A stretch of DNA of 64,000 bases, taken from Weizmannia acidilactici (GTDB taxonomy: Bacteria; Bacillota; Bacilli; Bacillales; Bacillaceae_C). The stretch spans positions 1-64,000 of the forward strand of contig NZ_BKZP01000017.1 of the NCBI RefSeq assembly GCF_008974185.1, given 5' to 3'. Positions 60,993 through 64,000 of the stretch are shown here, piece after piece. Positions within the stretch are counted from its first letter, which is position 1. Each line of letters begins with the position of its first letter. Under the pieces are notes generated by a model. It saw only the letters and a list, made by a program, of their open reading frames with translations. It had not been told where the DNA came from and did not search any database. The position numbers and the translations under genes were made by a program.

Positions 60993-61193
60993 TTGAAACC
61001 CGATTTCAAGCTTTTTGTACGATTGATCCCGGGTAATGGAACCGGTATGTCGGAAAGCAACCAGACGGCTGCCGTCTACGAAGCGGAAACGAGCCTGTAT
61101 ATAGAAATCGTGATGGTTTTGGCCATCGTCGTGATTGTCGCTGCTTCCCTCGGCCGGCATTTTTCACATCCGCACAGAAAGCTTCTCCCGTGA
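60993..61193 (+). CDS. Small hypothetical single-pass membrane protein
   Basis: A 66-residue frame from TTG 60993 (AAAGGA 6 nt upstream) has a hydrophobic helix YIEIVMVLAIVVIVAASLG near residues 36-54 and a basic C-terminus. I do not recognise it. Close spacing after the permease might mean an accessory peptide; it could equally be a chance frame or a fragment. Confidence 0.35.
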   Translation: MKPDFKLFVRLIPGNGTGMSESNQTAAVYEAETSLYIEIVMVLAIVVIVAASLGRHFSHPHRKLLP

Positions 61194-61251
61194 TTAGATC
61201 GGCTTGTATTGGTACACTAAAAGATGAACTTTTAAAATGGGAGGAATCACA

Positions 61252-61573
61252 ATGGCAGTACAACAGCTCCACACAGTGGAAGAACTGGAACAATTTGTTC
61301 AGGGAAGCGGCAAGCGCCTGCTTTTTAAGCACAGTACAAGATGCCCGATCAGCGCAAAAGCCCACGAAGAATCTCGGATTTGTAAAAGAAACGGATATCC
61401 CGGCGGCCGAGGTGTTGGTCATTGAAGACCGGCCTGTTTCCAATCACATTGCGGAAACGTTCGGCATCCGGCACGAGTCCCCACAAATTTTTCTCCTTGA
61501 AAACGGGGAAGTGCGCTGGAATGAGGACCATGCGAAAATTACACGCGAAGCCATCCAACAAGCCGTACAGTAA
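61252..61573 (+). pseudogene. ytxJ: ytxJ (monothiol bacilliredoxin-like) with a frameshift
   Basis: The protein family (DUF2847) is linked to bacillithiol redox chemistry. The first frame from ATG 61252 (GGAGG upstream) reads MAVQQLHTVEELEQFVQG, then LLFKHSTRCPISAKAHEE with the active-site Cys in STRCPIS. Around 61366-61384 the frame changes: FVKETDIPAAEVLVIEDRP, IAETFGIRHESPQIFLLENG and the stop lie in the +1 frame. Both halves are well conserved, so the lesion is recent or a sequencing error. Confidence 0.8.
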
Positions 61574-61634
61574 AAGGGGGTTTACATGCCCGGCAAAATT
61601 TTTTAAAATAGGAACAAAACAACTACCCGATCGG

Positions 61635-61670
61635 GAGAGGTTCATAGCTCAACCCTCTATAAAAAACTAT
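61635..61670 (+). promoter_or_regulatory. PreQ1-I riboswitch
   Basis: AGAGGTTCATAGCTCAACCCTCT followed by ATAAAAAACTA matches the compact preQ1 class I aptamer: stem AGAGG/CCTCT and the A-rich pseudoknot tail. It precedes queF, a preQ1 synthesis gene, and a terminator. Confidence 0.93.
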
Positions 61671-61688
61671 GGATAAATGGAATGTACC

Positions 61689-61718
61689 GCCATGTCCATA
61701 AAGGATATGGCTTTTTTT
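61689..61718 (+). terminator. PreQ1-controlled terminator
   Basis: GCCATGTCC (61689-61697) pairs with GGATATGGC (61703-61711, one G-U), followed by TTTTTTT. It is the expected expression platform upstream of queF. Confidence 0.88.
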
Positions 61719-61795
61719 CATCTTATTCGGAAAATAAGGGTTCGGGATCTCTCCTGGAAAAAATGGCGGGGAACATTTTTTCGAGGAGGTTTTTT

Positions 61796-62296
61796 ATGGC
61801 TGGAAGAAAGCAAGAAGAAGGATTGAAGGATTTAACGCTGCTGGGGAACCAGAAAACAAAATACCCTACGGACTATGATCCGGGTGTATTGGAGGCGGTC
61901 AATAACCTGCATGCAGACCGTGATTATTTTGTGAAATTTAACTGCCCGGAATTTACGAGTTTATGCCCGCTTACCGGCCAGCCGGATTTTGCAACGATCT
62001 ATGTTTCCTATATCCCGGACAAAAAAATCGTTGAAAGCAAATCTTTAAAATTGTATTTGTTCAGTTTCCGAAACCACGGCGATTTTCACGAAGACTGCGT
62101 GAATATCATTATGGACGATCTTATCAAGCTGCTTGATCCCCGATATATCGAAGTCTGGGGGAAATTTACACCGCGCGGCGGGATTTCAATCGATCCTTGG
62201 TGCAATTACGGGAAACCGGGAACAAAATACGAAGAAATGGCCCATTACCGCTTGATGAACCATGACATGTATCCCGAAAAAGTGGATAACCGGTAA
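61796..62296 (+). CDS. queF: NADPH-dependent 7-cyano-7-deazaguanine reductase QueF
   Basis: The 166-residue tunnelling-fold enzyme reduces preQ0 to preQ1 in queuosine biosynthesis. Seen: [20 protein letters not shown] with the catalytic cysteine, [17 protein letters not shown] with the NADPH motif, and the C-terminal [18 protein letters not shown] 61796 is preceded by GAGGAGG. Control by the preQ1 riboswitch and the neighbouring precursor transporter supports the assignment. Confidence 0.96.
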   Translation: MAGRKQEEGLKDLTLLGNQKTKYPTDYDPGVLEAVNNLHADRDYFVKFNCPEFTSLCPLTGQPDFATIYVSYIPDKKIVESKSLKLYLFSFRNHGDFHEDCVNIIMDDLIKLLDPRYIEVWGKFTPRGGISIDPWCNYGKPGTKYEEMAHYRLMNHDMYPEKVDNR

Positions 62297-62308
62297 GGGG
62301 GGACAAGG

Positions 62309-62959
62309 ATGAATGCTTATTTGAACGGGATATTTGTCGGGCTCTTGATTTTATCGAACATCGTATCCGTTAAGCTTTTCCATATCGGTGATGCGATTGT
62401 GCTGCCGGCCGCCGCCGTTATTTATATTTTTACTTATCCGCTTGTTGATGTGACTGTGGAAGTTTACGGGAAAAAAGCAGGCAGGGCGACGGTCCAGGCC
62501 GGGTTTATTACACAGATTTTGGCGATGATTTTTATTCTGATCACGATCCATCTGCCTGCAGCGCCTGCATTCGGGCACCAGGATGCGTTTGAAACGATTT
62601 TAAGCGGCAGTTTCCGTGTCATTCTTGCCAGCCTCGTTTCCTATATCATCAGCCAAAACCTGGATGTGTTCGTCTTCAATAAATTGAAGAAAAAGCACGG
62701 CAGAAAAAAGCTGTGGCTGCGCAACAATGCTTCTACAATGCTGAGCCAATTGATTGATACATCCATTTTTATTACCATTGCTTTTTACGGAACGGTGCCG
62801 GTCCGGGTACTCGGGACGCTGATTTTTACCCAATATATATTTAAATTTGCGGCTTCCATTGTGATGACACCGGTCGTTTATTTGCTTGTCGGCATGATAC
62901 GCAAAGCCAAGAAAGATAGTGATCCACAGGTTGGCCGGGAAGTGCTTGAAAAAATTTAA
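62309..62959 (+). CDS. Queuosine-precursor transporter (QPTR/YhhQ, DUF165)
   Basis: The 216-residue membrane protein has six predicted TM helices and the VUT/YhhQ signature FTYPLVDVTVEVYGKKAGR (about 42-60). E. coli YhhQ imports preQ0/preQ1. It lies 12 nt after queF and is presumably cotranscribed with it under the preQ1 riboswitch. This pairing lets the cell switch between making and salvaging preQ1. Confidence 0.92.
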   Translation: MNAYLNGIFVGLLILSNIVSVKLFHIGDAIVLPAAAVIYIFTYPLVDVTVEVYGKKAGRATVQAGFITQILAMIFILITIHLPAAPAFGHQDAFETILSGSFRVILASLVSYIISQNLDVFVFNKLKKKHGRKKLWLRNNASTMLSQLIDTSIFITIAFYGTVPVRVLGTLIFTQYIFKFAASIVMTPVVYLLVGMIRKAKKDSDPQVGREVLEKI

Positions 62960-62966
62960 TGTTTCG

Positions 62967-62989
62967 CCCCGCTCGATTGGCGGGGTTTT
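62967..62989 (+). terminator. queF operon terminator
   Basis: CCCCGC, a 7-nt loop and GCGGGG are followed by TTTT. Confidence 0.85.
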
Positions 62990-63093
62990 ACAATTTTGTG
63001 AATTGGGAGCGGTTTCCTTTGTGTGTTGATCGGCCCGGAGTAAAATAAAATTGCGGCATTTTTTAATCCCGAAACAGAAAGGAAGTCTTCTTC

Positions 63094-64000
63094 ATGAGCA
63101 TGGTTTTACATGATATGAAACATGCAGTAGATGAACAGTACAAGCTTTATATCGGCGGCAAATGGGTTGAAGGGACAAGCGGGAGGAAAATCACAAGTTA
63201 CAATCCGGGCAATGGCGAAAAACTGTCGGAGTTTGTCGATGCAAGCCATGCAGATGTGGATGCTGCTGTTGAAGCGGCAACGGAAGCTTTGCAATCCTGG
63301 AAAAAGACTAGCATTCTTGAAAGAAGCCAAATGCTGTTGAAAATAGCGGATTTGATCGATGAAAATGCGGAACATCTCGCTTTGGTCGAAACGCTCGATA
63401 ACGGCAAGCCTTTAAGGGAAACAAAAGGGATTGACATTCCTTTAAGCGCCGACCATTTTCGCTATTTTGCCGGCGTGATTCGCTCGGAAGAAGGAACGGC
63501 AAAAGCATTGGATGAAGAAACGATCACGATCAACTTGAAAGAGCCGATCGGCGTTGTCGGGCAGATTGTCCCTTGGAACTTCCCGCTTTTGATGGCAGCG
63601 TGGAAAATTGCGCCGGCGATTGCGGTGGGTAACACGGTTGTCATCCATCCGTCATCCTCCACATCGCTCAGCCTTTTGGAACTGGCAAAGCTTTTGGATC
63701 AAGTGCTGCCGGCCGGGGTTGTGAATGTCGTTACAGGCAGAGGGTCGGATTCCGGGAATTATATGCTGGAACACCCGGGCTTCAGCAAATTGGCGTTTAC
63801 CGGTTCAACAGAAGTCGGCTACACAGTGGCAAAAGCGGCTGCTGATAAATTAATCCCGGCAACTTTGGAACTGGGCGGCAAATCGGCCAATATTATTTTT
63901 GATGATGCACCATGGGAACAAGCACTTGAAGGGGCACAACTCGGCATTTTGTTCAACCAGGGCCAGGTCTGCTGCGCCGGGTCGCGGATTTTTGTGCAGG
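63094..64000 (+). CDS. Aldehyde dehydrogenase (partial, C-terminus outside window)
   Basis: The first 302 residues of an NAD(P)-dependent aldehyde dehydrogenase are present. Seen: N-terminus with LYIGGKWVEGTSGRKITSYNPGNGE, the cofactor-binding IVPWNFPLLMAAWKIAPAIAVGN and FTGSTEVGYTVA, the general-base Glu in TLELGGKSANIIFDD, and the catalytic Cys in NQGQVCCAGSRIFVQ near the window end. The start ATG 63094 has AAAGGA upstream. One oddity is IHPSSSTSLS where KPSE(Q/F)TPLS is usual, so the lysine and glutamate that normally help bind NAD(P) are replaced by His and Ser. Substrate is unknown. Confidence 0.93.
   Translation, partial: MSMVLHDMKHAVDEQYKLYIGGKWVEGTSGRKITSYNPGNGEKLSEFVDASHADVDAAVEAATEALQSWKKTSILERSQMLLKIADLIDENAEHLALVETLDNGKPLRETKGIDIPLSADHFRYFAGVIRSEEGTAKALDEETITINLKEPIGVVGQIVPWNFPLLMAAWKIAPAIAVGNTVVIHPSSSTSLSLLELAKLLDQVLPAGVVNVVTGRGSDSGNYMLEHPGFSKLAFTGSTEVGYTVAKAAADKLIPATLELGGKSANIIFDDAPWEQALEGAQLGILFNQGQVCCAGSRIFVQ

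Overview
This window is the replication-origin region of a low-to-mid GC, spore-forming Bacillaceae chromosome. The gene order (gyrA, gyrB, remB, recF, yaaA, dnaN, dnaA, oriC, rpmH, rnpA, spoIIIJ, jag, mnmE, mnmG, rsmG, noc, soj, spo0J) is the classical Bacillus one. The accessory content (malate:quinone oxidoreductase, a carboxynorspermidine-type polyamine pair, a riboflavin operon near the origin, IS relics) would fit Heyndrickxia/Weizmannia (Bacillus) coagulans or a relative. That species call is inference.

Layout. Positions 1-130 hold the 5' tip and promoter of an rRNA operon on the minus strand. From 0.35 to 10.5 kb all genes run on the minus strand, away from the origin: a degenerate HD-GYP gene, gyrA, gyrB, remB, recF, yaaA, dnaN and dnaA. 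The origin is bipartite: a DnaA-box cluster upstream of dnaA (10.65-10.95 kb) and a basal unwinding module between dnaA and dnaN (8.97-9.11 kb). From 11 to 45 kb genes run on the plus strand, again co-oriented with replication: translation, membrane-insertion and tRNA-modification genes, nucleoid occlusion and segregation (noc, soj, spo0J with parS), ychF, an FMN-riboswitch riboflavin operon, rpsF-ssb-rpsR, gdpP-rplI, dnaB, purA, tRNA-Asp and tRNA-Phe, the walRKHIJ-htrA cluster and rlmH. yyaC is the one clear exception in strand. DnaA-box clusters before mnmE and rlmH and three parS sites mark this as origin-domain DNA.

From 45 to 64 kb the window is more accessory: mqo; a relic of an IS transposase; a SAM riboswitch driving a polar amino-acid ABC transporter; a minus-strand pair encoding an alanine-racemase-like PLP enzyme and a DUF1611 P-loop protein; a minus-strand carboxynorspermidine synthase/decarboxylase pair behind a long hairpin-rich leader; a 119-bp Bacillaceae-type repeat; three decayed genes (cytoplasmic alpha-amylase with an in-frame stop, an MMPL transporter remnant, a frameshifted ytxJ); an amino-acid permease; a preQ1-I riboswitch with queF and a queuosine-precursor transporter; and the start of an aldehyde dehydrogenase cut by the window end.

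The strongest candidates for something not covered by standard annotation are the multi-hairpin element and leader upstream of the carboxynorspermidine genes (about 55.78-56.19 kb), the alanine-racemase-like/DUF1611 cassette with a duplicated palindrome at its promoter, and the degenerate HD-GYP protein beside gyrA. No CRISPR array, prophage or obvious defence system was seen.
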